From the NCBI RefSeq assembly GCF_013450155.1, contig NZ_JACCKD010000002.1:52531-116530 (forward strand): 64,000 nucleotides of DNA, written 5' to 3'. This document shows, one piece after another, positions 35,679 to 44,539 of the stretch. The stretch comes from Haloechinothrix aidingensis (GTDB lineage Bacteria; Actinomycetota; Actinomycetes; Mycobacteriales; Pseudonocardiaceae). A program made the translations under genes and the position numbers. The notes below the pieces were generated by a model. It worked only from the letters and a program-made list of their open reading frames with translations. It had not been told where the DNA came from and made no database searches. Position 1 is the stretch's first letter, and each line of letters begins with the position of its first letter.

Positions 35679-37298
35679 TCAGGGTGAACCCTGGACCCGG
35701 TCGGCGAAGGGACTGCGTGCGGCTGCCCGGCGTTCCGGGACCGCGCGGTGCGCCGGGGTGGTCAGCGCGAGCCGGTCGAGGCTGTCCACCCTCCCGTCCG
35801 CGTACAACGCACGCACCAACCCGTAGCACATCAGCAGCATGATCACGCTGAACGGCAGCGCCGTGGTGATCGCCGCGGTCTGCAGCGCATCCAGCCCTCC
35901 GGAACCGGCCAGCAGCAGCACCGCGGCCACACCGCCCTGCAGCACGGCCCAGAAGACCCGCTGTGCCTTCGGCGCATCCGGGTCGCCACCCGAGGTGAGC
36001 ATGGCGATCACCAGCGACGCCGAGTCCGACGACGTCACGAAGTATGCCGCCACCAGCAGGATCGCGAGGGCGCTCAGCACCGTTGTCAGGGGGAGCTGGC
36101 CGAGCATGCCGAACAACGCCACGGCAGGATCGTCGACCGCCTGGCCGGAGAGCTCCCCACCGGTCTCGGAGTTCACCGAGAACGCGGTGTTGCCGAAGAC
36201 GGCCATCCACACGACAGTGAACAGCGTCGGCATCAGCAGAACCCCGAACACGAACTCGCGGATCGTCCGGCCTCTGGACACCCGGGCGATGAACATGCCG
36301 ACGAACGGGGACCAGCTGATCCACCACCCCCAGTAGAAGATGGTCCAGTCGACCTGCCACCCCGTCTGCTCCTGCGAGTCGGTCCACAACGTGGTCTCGG
36401 GCAACGTCTGTACGTAGTGGCCGAGCTGCTGCACGAGGCTACCCAGCACGTCCGTGGTCGGCCCCGTCACCAGCACGAAGAGCATCAGCGCGACTCCGAT
36501 GCCGAGGTTGGTCACCGACAGCCGCAGGATCCCCTTGTCGAGTCCCGCCAGCAGCGAGCACACGGCGGCGAAGGTGATCGCGGCGATCAGCACCAGCTGC
36601 ACACCGGTGGACTGCGGCACCAGATTCAAACTGGACAATCCGGCATTGACCTGCAGGATACCGAAACCCAACGAGGTAGCGACCCCGAACATCGTGCCGA
36701 ACACCGCGAAGATGTCGACGACGTCTCCGAGACGACCGTGGATCCGCTCCCCCAGGATCGGGTACAGCGCGCTCCGGATCGCCAGCGGCAGGTTGTGCCG
36801 GTAGGAGAAGTAGGCGAGGCAGACCCCGACCACGATGTAGATCGCCCACGCGTGCAGGCCCCAGTGGAAGAAGGTGAACCGCATCGACTCGGTCTCCGCG
36901 CGCGCCGTACCCGGCTCGGCCATCGGCGGGTCGGCCAGGTGCGACAGCGGCTCGGCCACCGCCCAGAAGACGAGCCCGATCCCCATACCGGCGGTGAACA
37001 GCATCGCGAACCAGGTCATGTACCGGTACTCCGGCTCGCTGTCCTGCTCGCCGAGCCGGATCCTGCCGAACCTGCTCGCGCCCAGCCAGATCACGAAGAC
37101 GAGGAACCCGCCGACCGTGAGTATGTAGTACCAGTCGAACCACGCGGCGATCCCGGCCTGCGCACTGTCGAACATCCGCCGCATCGCCGAGGTCGCGGTG
37201 AGTCCCACGACCAGGAAAGCGAGGATGACCAGCACCGATATACCGAACACGAGCGGACTGGCCGGCAGACGGCGCCGGATCCGCAACCCCACCTGCAT
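35679..37298 (-). CDS. BCCT family transporter (glycine betaine/choline/carnitine type)
   Basis: 539 residues with 12 predicted membrane helices. The family's core Trp-rich motif appears as GWWISWSPFVGMFIARVSRG in helix 8, and MGIGLVFWAVAEPL carries the Met-Gly-Ile-Gly segment seen in BCCT helix 3 (GMGIG...), compatible with proton- or sodium-coupled substrates. Imports quaternary ammonium osmolytes. The ATG at 37298 (after GTG) starts just before the basic N-terminal tail; the frame is open much further upstream but only over the murQ end. It overlaps nothing downstream and converges on the MFS gene with a four-base gap. Confidence 0.92.
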   Translation of the reverse strand: MQVGLRIRRRLPASPLVFGISVLVILAFLVVGLTATSAMRRMFDSAQAGIAAWFDWYYILTVGGFLVFVIWLGASRFGRIRLGEQDSEPEYRYMTWFAMLFTAGMGIGLVFWAVAEPLSHLADPPMAEPGTARAETESMRFTFFHWGLHAWAIYIVVGVCLAYFSYRHNLPLAIRSALYPILGERIHGRLGDVVDIFAVFGTMFGVATSLGFGILQVNAGLSSLNLVPQSTGVQLVLIAAITFAAVCSLLAGLDKGILRLSVTNLGIGVALMLFVLVTGPTTDVLGSLVQQLGHYVQTLPETTLWTDSQEQTGWQVDWTIFYWGWWISWSPFVGMFIARVSRGRTIREFVFGVLLMPTLFTVVWMAVFGNTAFSVNSETGGELSGQAVDDPAVALFGMLGQLPLTTVLSALAILLVAAYFVTSSDSASLVIAMLTSGGDPDAPKAQRVFWAVLQGGVAAVLLLAGSGGLDALQTAAITTALPFSVIMLLMCYGLVRALYADGRVDSLDRLALTTPAHRAVPERRAAARSPFADRVQGSP

Positions 37299-37347
37299 CA
37301 CAACGAGAGTCTGCCAGACGCGCGGGACGAGCGTCCGGCAGTGTCGG

Positions 37348-38301
37348 CTACTGCCCGCGATCGCGCGGAGCCTCCTGCCCGGCCCAACCCGCCGCGCTGT
37401 GCAGTGCCCGGCGAACGTGGCCTGCGCAGGCATCCAGACGCCGTGCGGCGCTTTCCGGGTCCGTACCCGCCAGCAGTGCGACGATGGCGGTCTTGGCGTG
37501 CCCTGCCGACCGCAGCAGGGTGTCCTCGGCGGTCGCGGAGTCGACTCCGGTCGCCTCGATGACGATCCGGCGAGCGCGGTCACGTAGCTTCTCGTTCGTC
37601 GCCCGCAGGTCCACCATGAGATTGCCGTAGGTCTTACCCAGCTTGATCATCGTCGCCGTGGACAGCGTGTTGAGGACGAGTTTCTGTGCGGTACCCGCCT
37701 TCATGCGGGTCGAGCCCGCGAGCACCTCTGCCCCTGTGCGCACCTCGATGGCGATGTCCGCCAGCGTGCCGACGCGACTGTCCGGGTTGTTGGCCATCCC
37801 GATCGTCGTTGCTCCGGCAGCCCGAGCCGCCTCCACGGCTCCCAGCACGTAGGGCGTACGGCCCGATGCGGTGACACCGACGACGGCGTCCGCGGCGGAC
37901 ACCCCTGCCGCGCGCAGGTCGACGGCGCCTGCCGCGGCATCGTCCTCCGCTCCCTCGGCCGTCGCCGTGCTCGCGCCCGTCCCGCCCGCGAGCACGGCGA
38001 GAACCTGCCCGGGATCACTACCGAACGTCGGTACGCACTCCGCGGCATCCATGACTGCCAACCGGCCCGGTGTGCCAGCACCGACGTAGCACAGCCGTCC
38101 CCCGGCGCGCAGTCGCTCCGTGACGGCCTCGACCGCTGCGGTGATCGCACCGTGTTCGGCGGCCACGGCGGCGGCGACGGTGCCGTCGTCGGCGAAGATC
38201 TGCGCGACCAGCGCGGCGGTGTCGCGGGTGTCGAGGTCGGCAAGGTCCCGCCGGGGCCGCTCGGTTTCCAGCCGGCCGAGATCGTCGGCGAACTCGTTCA
38301 T
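37348..38301 (-). CDS. murQ: N-acetylmuramic acid 6-phosphate etherase MurQ
   Basis: 317 residues with a SIS domain. Cleaves the lactyl ether of MurNAc-6-phosphate to GlcNAc-6-phosphate, a cell-wall recycling step. Signature segments: YVGAGTPGRLAVMDAAECVPTFG (the usual GAGTSGRL reads GAGTPGRL here), VGVTASGRTPYVLGA, AGSTRMKAGTAQKLVLN and the catalytic-loop Glu in the first. The C-terminal helical part has LDACAGHVRRAL. The ATG at 38301 follows the family start (ETERPRRDLADLDT). It lies downstream of the GntR gene on the same strand and probably shares its promoter. The Ser-to-Pro change in the SIS motif is worth noting but lies at a phosphate-binding loop position also variable in other homologues. 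Confidence 0.93.
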   Translation of the reverse strand: MNEFADDLGRLETERPRRDLADLDTRDTAALVAQIFADDGTVAAAVAAEHGAITAAVEAVTERLRAGGRLCYVGAGTPGRLAVMDAAECVPTFGSDPGQVLAVLAGGTGASTATAEGAEDDAAAGAVDLRAAGVSAADAVVGVTASGRTPYVLGAVEAARAAGATTIGMANNPDSRVGTLADIAIEVRTGAEVLAGSTRMKAGTAQKLVLNTLSTATMIKLGKTYGNLMVDLRATNEKLRDRARRIVIEATGVDSATAEDTLLRSAGHAKTAIVALLAGTDPESAARRLDACAGHVRRALHSAAGWAGQEAPRDRGQ

Positions 38302-38365
38302 ACGAGTCCGACAGCGAACACACGGTGCGCGACAGCGCGGGACCGCCCGCGGGCCGAGCGATCCG

Positions 38366-39106
38366 TCATCGGCCACCTGCCGTTCCATCCGCGACCGCCG
38401 CCGGTGCCTGCCGGTCGGCATGGATCTCGGCGACGATGCGGTAGCGATCGCCACGGTAGATCGACCGCACGAACTCGACCACCGTCCCGTGCTCGTCCCG
38501 GGACGTCCGCTCGAACAGGAACGCGGGCGTGTGCACCGGCACACCGAGCAACTCCGACTCGCCCGGGTCGGTCACCGTGGGTTCCAGAGCTTGCGTTCCG
38601 GTAGCGACACGCACCCCGAAACGCTGTTCCAGGAACGCGTAGAACGAGTGATCGGCCAGATCCGTGCCGCGCAGACCCGGAACGAGCGCGGTCGGCACGT
38701 GCAGGTCCTCGATGGCCATGGGAGCCCCGTCCGCCAGGCGTAACCGCCGCACGCGCAGCACATCGGCCTCCGGGGAGACCTCGAGCCGCCGCCCGAGGAC
38801 CGCGCCTGCCGAGCAGGTCGCCGTGTCGAGCGTGCGAGATCCGGGTACGTGGCCGCGAGCCAGCATGTCCTCGGTGAACGAGCTCGCGGTCAACGGTTGT
38901 GTCACCTTCGGGGCGGCGACGAACGAGCCGGCACCGTGCCTGCGCACCACGCGGCCCGCCGTCACCAGCTCGTCCACGGCCTTGCGCAGGGTCATCCGCG
39001 ACACCCCGACGCGCGCGGCCAGCTCCCGCTCGGCCGGAAGGGGGTCTCCCGGCCGCATCCCGTCGACGAGGTTCGTCAGGACGTCCCGTACCTGCGCCAC
39101 TCGCAT
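38366..39106 (-). CDS. GntR/HutC-family transcriptional regulator (UTRA domain)
   Basis: 246 residues. N-terminal winged helix (AERELAARVGVSRMTLRKAVDELVTAG) followed by a UTRA ligand-binding domain (about 80-235) with DVLRVRRLRLADGAPMAIEDLHVP and FLFERTSRDEHG. DasR/NagR-type regulators of this class sense amino-sugar phosphates. GGAGGT seven bases before the ATG fixes the start. It stands at the centre of the amino-sugar divergon, murQ downstream and the SIS protein and nagA divergent, with a perfect palindrome between, so it very probably controls all of them. Confidence 0.9.
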   Translation of the reverse strand: MRVAQVRDVLTNLVDGMRPGDPLPAERELAARVGVSRMTLRKAVDELVTAGRVVRRHGAGSFVAAPKVTQPLTASSFTEDMLARGHVPGSRTLDTATCSAGAVLGRRLEVSPEADVLRVRRLRLADGAPMAIEDLHVPTALVPGLRGTDLADHSFYAFLEQRFGVRVATGTQALEPTVTDPGESELLGVPVHTPAFLFERTSRDEHGTVVEFVRSIYRGDRYRIVAEIHADRQAPAAVADGTAGGR

Positions 39107-39128
39107 ATGTACCTCCGGTCTTAAATAA

Positions 39129-39143
39129 TGTACCATTGGTACA
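39129..39143. promoter_or_regulatory. Perfect palindrome, likely GntR operator
   Basis: TGTACCA (39129-39135), one T, TGGTACA (39137-39143): 7+1+7 in an A/T-rich stretch between the GntR gene and the SIS gene. It contains the TGG...CCA arms known from HutC-subfamily sites but is not the classic DasR dre sequence. Position suggests it covers both promoters. Confidence 0.7.
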
Positions 39144-39231
39144 ATAGAGGTCGTTCGGCGTCAACCGACCGCGCGGTTCGCCGTATCGGGCAGCACACCG
39201 TGACACGCACACCACAACCACGAGGTCGCCG

Positions 39232-40296
39232 ATGAGCACTCCCCCTGCCCAGCCCGGAGAGCGTCCGCCCGGTGAGCTCATGCTCGCCGAGATCCGCGAG
39301 CAACCCGGGACACTCGAGGGGATCCTGTCCGGCGGCGCGGCCGATGCGCGCTCCGTCGCCAGCACGATCGTCACCCGCCGACCCCGGTTCGTGCTGCTCG
39401 CCGCGCGCGGCACCAGTGACCACGCCGCGCTGTACGCGAAGTACCTCGTCGAGATCATGCTCGGGCTTCCGGCCGGGATGGCCTCGCCGTCCACGCTCAC
39501 CACCTACGGGGCCCGACCGGATATGACCGGGGTCCTGTGGATCGCGGTCAGCCAGTCGGGTGGCTCACCCGACCTTGTCGACTCCACGGCGGCAGCCGGG
39601 CGCGCGGGCGCGACCACGCTCGCGGTAACCAACAACCCCGAGTCCGACCTCGCCGCCGTCGCTGAGCTCCACCTGGACATGCGCGCCGGCACCGAACGGG
39701 CCGTAGCGGCGACCAAGACCTACACGGCGAGCCTGTTGACGCTGTGGCTCCTGCTCACGCACGTACGGGGCGCGCCGACGGATGCCGCGCACGCGTTGCC
39801 GGAACAGGCAGCGGCGCTGCTGGAGCAGCCGGACGTCCAGTCCGTGGCGGACCGCTTCCGGTTCGCGGGCACCCTCGTCACGACAGCGCGGGGTTATGCC
39901 TATGCCACCGCGCGGGAAGCGGCGCTGAAACTGATGGAGACGGCGTACCTGTCCGCGCACGCCTTCTCCGGGGCCGACCTGCTGCACGGCCCGCTGGCCA
40001 TGATCGACCAGGACCGCCCGGTCATCGCGGTGATCCCGGAAGGCGCGGGCGGGCAGGCGATGTGGCCGGTCGTCGACAAGGTCCACGAGCGCGGCGCCGA
40101 GCTGTGCGTACTCGGTGACCCGTCCGTCGCGAGACGCGGCGACTGCGTGCTCGCCCTGCCTGCTGGCACCGGGGAGCAGCTCCTGCCGATCCTGCAGATC
40201 GTTCCGCTGCAACGGCTCGCGCACAGCATGGCGCTCGCCCGCGGGTACGACCCGGACGCGCCACGCGGCCTGCGCAAGGAGACCTCGACGTGGTGA
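39232..40296 (+). CDS. SIS-domain aminosugar isomerase/deaminase (NagB-II/AgaS-like)
   Basis: 354 residues containing two SIS domains, like the isomerase half of glucosamine-fructose-6-phosphate aminotransferase but without the glutaminase domain. Markers are LLAARGTSDHAALYAKY, VSQSGGSPDLVDST, RAVAATKTYTA and SGADLLHGPLAMID, and the C-terminal LRKETSTW (equivalent of the GlmS LAKSVTVE tail). Such proteins act as glucosamine-6-phosphate deaminases (NagB-II), which fits the genes beside it. It is directly followed by nagA with overlapping codons. Together they convert GlcNAc-6-P to fructose-6-P. Confidence 0.88.
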   Translation: MSTPPAQPGERPPGELMLAEIREQPGTLEGILSGGAADARSVASTIVTRRPRFVLLAARGTSDHAALYAKYLVEIMLGLPAGMASPSTLTTYGARPDMTGVLWIAVSQSGGSPDLVDSTAAAGRAGATTLAVTNNPESDLAAVAELHLDMRAGTERAVAATKTYTASLLTLWLLLTHVRGAPTDAAHALPEQAAALLEQPDVQSVADRFRFAGTLVTTARGYAYATAREAALKLMETAYLSAHAFSGADLLHGPLAMIDQDRPVIAVIPEGAGGQAMWPVVDKVHERGAELCVLGDPSVARRGDCVLALPAGTGEQLLPILQIVPLQRLAHSMALARGYDPDAPRGLRKETSTW

Positions 40297-41462
40297 GCGA
40301 GCATGCGTCCTTACCGGACGGGCACATACTCCGCGCAGGCACCGTGGTCACGCCGGCGGAGTCGCATCAGGACGGATGGGTACACGTCGTCGGCGACCGC
40401 GTACGGCAGGTGGGCACGGGTGAACCATCCGTACCGGCGCCTGTCGTGCACCTGCCCGCCCTGACGCTCCTTCCCGGACTCGTGGACGCGCACGCGCACG
40501 GCGGTGGCGGGTTCAGCTATACCGACGGCGACCCGGATGCCGCAGCGAACGCCGCGCGCGCCCACCTGCGCCACGGCACGACGAGCACGGTGGCCAGCCT
40601 GGTATCGGCCCCCCTGGAGAGCCTCGAGCGTGCCGTGCGCGCGCTCGCCGAGCTCGTCGACGACGGCCTGCTGTCCGGTGTGCACCTCGAAGGCCCGTGG
40701 CTGAGCGAGAAGCACCGGGGGGCGCACGCTCCGGAGCACCTCCGCCCTCCCCGGCCCGAGGAAGTGGAACGCCTGCTGACCGCGGGCAGGGGAACGATCT
40801 CCATGGTGACCCTCGCCCCAGAGCTCGACGGTGGCATCGACGCCGTACGGCGCGTCGCCGGGCACGGCGCGGTGGCCGCCATCGGGCACACCGACGCCAC
40901 GTACGCCACCACCCGCCGCGCCATCGACGCGGGCGCCACGGTCGGCACACACCTGTTCAACGGCATGCGCTCGACGCACCACAGGGAACCGGGCCCTGCG
41001 GTTGCCCTGACCGAGGACGGCCGCTGCCGGGTGGAGCTCATCGCCGATGGCCACCACCTGCACGACGCGATGCTGCGGCACGCGGCACTGGTCGCGGGGA
41101 CCGATCGCTTCCTCCTGGTCAGTGACGCCATCGCTGCCGCGGCAGCGCCGGACGGTCAGTACCGCGTGGGCGAGCTCGACGTCGTCGTCCGGCACGGCCA
41201 GGCGCGGCTGGCCACCACCGGCTCGCTGGCAGGCAGCACGCTGACGCTCGACGCGGCGGTGCGGCGGTTCGTCGAGGCGACCGGCTGCCCGCTGGAGCAG
41301 GCCGTTCGCGCGGCGTCGTTGACGCCCGCCCGCACGCTCGGCCTCACCGGCACGGGCTCCATCGAGCCCGGCCACCGCGCGGACCTTGTCGCCGTGAACG
41401 ACGCGTTGCGCATCGAGGGTGTGATGCGTGCGGGGCGATGGGTGATCCGGCCGGATTCGTGA
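40290..41462 (+). CDS. nagA: N-acetylglucosamine-6-phosphate deacetylase NagA
   Basis: 390 residues, amidohydrolase fold. Zinc/metal-site residues in LVDAHAHGGGG (HxH), VHLEGPWLSEKHRGAH (Glu), AIGHTDAT (His), GTHLFNGMRSTHHREPG (His plus product loop) and LVSDAI (catalytic Asp). Removes acetate from GlcNAc-6-phosphate to give glucosamine-6-phosphate. Two adjacent GTG codons (40290 and 40293) overlap the end of the SIS gene; either may serve. Downstream step of MurQ, upstream step of the SIS protein. Confidence 0.93.
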   Translation: MVSEHASLPDGHILRAGTVVTPAESHQDGWVHVVGDRVRQVGTGEPSVPAPVVHLPALTLLPGLVDAHAHGGGGFSYTDGDPDAAANAARAHLRHGTTSTVASLVSAPLESLERAVRALAELVDDGLLSGVHLEGPWLSEKHRGAHAPEHLRPPRPEEVERLLTAGRGTISMVTLAPELDGGIDAVRRVAGHGAVAAIGHTDATYATTRRAIDAGATVGTHLFNGMRSTHHREPGPAVALTEDGRCRVELIADGHHLHDAMLRHAALVAGTDRFLLVSDAIAAAAAPDGQYRVGELDVVVRHGQARLATTGSLAGSTLTLDAAVRRFVEATGCPLEQAVRAASLTPARTLGLTGTGSIEPGHRADLVAVNDALRIEGVMRAGRWVIRPDS

Positions 41463-41484
41463 CGGGCGGCCGGCTACGCCGTCG

Positions 41485-42216
41485 TCAGCCCACGGTACGC
41501 AGCGTCACGGTGAAGCCGGACGCGGCCGCGTCGGCGAACATGCCCTCGAGCGAGACGCCGCCTTCCCCGACGTAGGGCAGCTCGGCGACACCGGCACCCA
41601 GCGTGTTCACCAGACCCAGCGCCTTGTTGCCGTCGGTGAGGTTGGCGACCGGCCCGCCGGAGTCTCCCGGACTGACAGCGCCGTTGACGTAGTGCTGCGT
41701 CCCGTCGTTGTATCCGAGGATGCCGACGCGCTGTTCCTGCGTGATCGGGGTCAGGTGGAAGCCGACACCGTGCCCGGAGAACTGGATCAGATCGCCGACC
41801 GCCGCCGTCTCGGTGGTGGACACTCCGGTGGGGATCTGCGGGTGCCCCTTCAGGGCCGGATCGACCAGATCGGTGTGCGCGGTGTCGATCTCGATGAACG
41901 CGTAGTCCAGCTCGTCGGCGACGAAGGCGACCTCACCGAACTCGACGGTCGCCTCTCCCAAGCTCGACGTGGCCAGGGAGATGCGTTGACCGACCCCCTC
42001 GACACAGTGTGCCGCCGTTCCGCCGTAGACACTGCCTGCCTGGTCTCCCGTACCGTCGTATATCCAGTTCAGCGTGCAGTAGCCGTCCCCTGTGGTGATC
42101 GAGGCGCCCGGCTGGATGACTTCCTGCTGCGCTACGGCCTGGCCCGGCGCGAGCACCAGCGCGACCAGGGCGGAACCAGCGGCGAGCGCTGCCGCACGCA
42201 GTAACCGTCTCGTCAT
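41485..42216 (-). CDS. Secreted chymotrypsin-like serine protease
   Basis: 243 residues. A Tat/Sec-type signal peptide (RRLLRAAALAAGSALVALVL ... AVAQ) precedes the catalytic domain. Catalytic His in GTAAHCVEGV, Asp most likely in ELDYAFIEID, and Ser in GAVSPGDSGGP. Cys residues in GDGYCTLNW and AAHC would form the usual disulfide. It is close to the short S1-type proteases of actinomycetes, without an evident pro-region. The ATG at 42216 is chosen because the signal peptide begins there. It converges on nagA. Confidence 0.88.
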   Translation of the reverse strand: MTRRLLRAAALAAGSALVALVLAPGQAVAQQEVIQPGASITTGDGYCTLNWIYDGTGDQAGSVYGGTAAHCVEGVGQRISLATSSLGEATVEFGEVAFVADELDYAFIEIDTAHTDLVDPALKGHPQIPTGVSTTETAAVGDLIQFSGHGVGFHLTPITQEQRVGILGYNDGTQHYVNGAVSPGDSGGPVANLTDGNKALGLVNTLGAGVAELPYVGEGGVSLEGMFADAAASGFTVTLRTVG

Positions 42217-42600
42217 GGCGACACATTCCTTGTCTGTCCGGTATACGAACCCTGCCAACTATCACACTAACGGGTGAACCACGCTGGTGAAACACGTTCC
42301 CGTATTACCGGTTGGTCACGACGCCACCGCGCCCGCGGACGGCGACGCTGGCACGGCCGTTGGCGTAAGGCACGCGGAGCGGTACCGCCTCACCAGCCAT
42401 TTCCGCCGCGCAGCCCCGCGAGCAGCCGACCGGCACACGCCTCGCCGGAGCCGGCAGGCTCGGCGAACGCGTCACGCACCGGAGCCGTCGATTGTGCACT
42501 CGCAGTATGCTTAAGTCCGGTGGCCGCCGATCGGACGTCGCGGAACCACCCACTTCGACCAACCACCCTGACGCGTGAGATACCCCGGGCACAGGCTGAG
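42217..42600. other. Gene-free region between protease and cofC
   Basis: About 380 bases between divergent genes. No family-like ORF seen in either strand. It must contain the protease promoter and that of cofC. I find no strong palindrome. Confidence 0.5.
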
Positions 42601-43266
42601 ATGCGCACAGTGGACCTCGTCCTACCGGTAAAGGGGCTGCCCTTTGCCAAGAGCAGGCTGCTCGCCTCGTTCGGCTCGGGCGACCGCGCGGAACACCGGC
42701 GCACCGTGCTCGCCCTGATCACCGATACCGTGTCGGCCGCACTCGCTGCCGAGGCCGTACGAGAGGTGCTGATGGTCACCCCCGACCCCGACGTGACGGC
42801 CGCGGTACGCGAGCTCGGCGCGTCGACGCTGCCGGACACCTCCACCGGCGGGCTCAACGCCGCACTCGAACTCGGCGAGCGCCACCTGCGCGAACGGTAT
42901 CCCGGCACGCGGGTCGGGGCACTGCTGGCTGACCTGCCCGCACTACGTCCCGCCGAGGTCACCGCGGCCATACATGCCGCGCGCGGCGCTCGCGCGTTCT
43001 GCCCCGACAGGGAAGGTACCGGAACGACGCTGCTGCTCGGCGCCGAAGGTGGGGACCTCGAGCCGCGTTTCGGGCCGAGCTCCGCGGCGGCCCACCTGGC
43101 TAGCGGGGCCGTCCCGCTGTGGGGCCCGTGGCCGAGCCTGCGGTGTGACGTGGACACCCGCAACGACCTCCGTGCCGCCACCGAGCTGGGGCTCGGCGCG
43201 GCCACCGTCGGCCTCGCCCCCGACCTCGCGGTCCCGCCGGAGCGTCCCCGCGCGGTCAGGGCGTAA
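42601..43266 (+). CDS. cofC: Guanylyltransferase CofC/FbiD (coenzyme F420 biosynthesis)
   Basis: 221 residues from the ATG at 42601. Nucleotidyltransferase fold: VLPVKGLPFAKSRL (P-loop-like substrate site), VLMVTPDPDV, GLNAALELG, ALLADLPALRPAEV and a late CPDREGTGTTLLL. CofC/FbiD activates phosphoenolpyruvate or 2-phospholactate with GTP for F420 synthesis. The open frame upstream shows no homology. Two F420-type LLM oxidoreductases occur within 10 kb, so F420 use is expected. The gene overlaps the convergent MBL gene by 11 bases. Confidence 0.9.
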   Translation: MRTVDLVLPVKGLPFAKSRLLASFGSGDRAEHRRTVLALITDTVSAALAAEAVREVLMVTPDPDVTAAVRELGASTLPDTSTGGLNAALELGERHLRERYPGTRVGALLADLPALRPAEVTAAIHAARGARAFCPDREGTGTTLLLGAEGGDLEPRFGPSSAAAHLASGAVPLWGPWPSLRCDVDTRNDLRAATELGLGAATVGLAPDLAVPPERPRAVRA

Positions 43267-44278
43267 CGGGCGAGTAGTAGTCGACGCCGTCCACGGAACG
43301 CACGTTCAGCCGGCCGCGCTCGGCCAGCAGGCGCAGGTGTGCTGCCGTCTCGGCCACAGCGAGGAACCGGTTGAACGCGTCGAGCTCGGTGAAGGACCGC
43401 GCACGCCGGGTCCACCCGAGCCTGCCCGCTGCCTCGTAAACCGTGCGCGCGCCATCCTCCGAGACCGCTCGTGCCGTGTCGGCCAGCCTGCGGTCATGGT
43501 GCTCGAGCAACTCCGCGACCCTCGTGTGCGCGCTCTCGGTGACCGGGCCGTGTGCCGGTAGCAGGCGCATGTCGGCATAGTCGCGCAACCCCCTCAGGGA
43601 GCGCAGGAAGTCGCCGAGGGGGGAGCTGGCCATCGCGGGCTCGAAACCGATCGACGGGGTGATGTGCGGTAGCACGTGGTCACCGCTGAACAGCAAGCCG
43701 GAACCGGTGTCGCAGAACACCACGTGCCCGCGGGTATGACCGGGGGTGGGTACCGCGCGCAGGACGCGCTTGTTCAGCTCGATGTCGACCACGTCGTCGA
43801 TCCACTCGTCCGGCCAGTCATAGCTGCGGCGCACCGCATCCGGATCGTAGCTCGCGGCGAGCTCGGCGAGATGTTCCTCCGCGCCCCATCGGCGCAGCTC
43901 ACCCATCCGACCGGCGGTCTCCTCGTCGAACATCGCCCGCAGCGTCTGCCGCTCCCCCTCCCCGAGCGCGATCGGCATACCGAACTCCCTGCGCAGCGCG
44001 ACGCCGAGGGTGTAATGGTCACGATGCACATGGGTGGCGAGGATGCGTCGCACGTCGGCGAGCTCGTAGCCGAGCGAGTCCAGCGCCGACCGGAGCGTCT
44101 CGCGCGCCTCCGGCACGTCCCATCCCGCGTCGACGAGGACCACCCCGTCACCGTCCTCGATCGCGTACACGTTGACCGCGCGCAGGCCGTCGTTCGGCAT
44201 CGGCAACGGTATCCGGTACACGCCGGGAGCCACCTCGTACGCTCCCGGTTCGGTCCACGCCGTCGAGCTCGTAGTCAT
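43256..44278 (-). CDS. MBL-fold metallo-hydrolase
   Basis: 340 residues. Metal motif THVHRDHY (HxHxDH) near 100, then PTPGHTRGH and LFSGDHVLPH, giving the full set of ligands for two metals. The C-terminal region with LLPAHGP is also typical, and the rest is a helical extension (FNRFLAVAETAAHLRLL) that contains no known domain. GGGAGG four bases before the ATG at 44278 sets the start. Resembles hydrolases with lactone or thioester substrates. Substrate unknown. Confidence 0.87.
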   Translation of the reverse strand: MTTSSTAWTEPGAYEVAPGVYRIPLPMPNDGLRAVNVYAIEDGDGVVLVDAGWDVPEARETLRSALDSLGYELADVRRILATHVHRDHYTLGVALRREFGMPIALGEGERQTLRAMFDEETAGRMGELRRWGAEEHLAELAASYDPDAVRRSYDWPDEWIDDVVDIELNKRVLRAVPTPGHTRGHVVFCDTGSGLLFSGDHVLPHITPSIGFEPAMASSPLGDFLRSLRGLRDYADMRLLPAHGPVTESAHTRVAELLEHHDRRLADTARAVSEDGARTVYEAAGRLGWTRRARSFTELDAFNRFLAVAETAAHLRLLAERGRLNVRSVDGVDYYSPVTP

Positions 44279-44332
44279 CCTGCCTCCCATGACGCGACAT
44301 CCACGCACGCCGGCCCTGTTCCAAGCAAGCGC

Positions 44333-44539
44333 TTAGTCGACAGCGTACCGAGTGCCGCCAGGGGTGACGCGGCACCGCCGGGCACGCCCCTGGCGGCCGG
44401 ACCGCAACCCTGCCGCCATGCCGAGCAGGAGGAATCCGAGCACCCGCAGCACGCGGCCGAGAAGGACCATCGGTTTCGGCCCGAACCGCTCGGTGAGCAG
44501 GAATCGGCGCGAACGCACGCGGAGCAGCGTCGCGATCAC
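44333..44539 (-). CDS. Small coupled membrane protein after the NAS-like gene
   Basis: 68 residues. The GTG start (44539) overlaps the stop codon of the nicotianamine-synthase-like gene as GTGTGA, and the frame ends in TAA. It holds one membrane helix (VLLGRVLRVLGFLLLGMAAG) between arginine-rich flanks. No family recognised. Coupling and topology make it a candidate accessory protein of the Zur-controlled unit, but it could be a chance frame. Confidence 0.35.
   Translation of the reverse strand: MIATLLRVRSRRFLLTERFGPKPMVLLGRVLRVLGFLLLGMAAGLRSGRQGRARRCRVTPGGTRYAVD

Noticed and set aside
38366-39143. Classical DasR binding site (dre)
   Set aside because: The palindrome shares TGG...CCA arms but not the dre core; the regulator is HutC-class, so I call it only a GntR-family operator.
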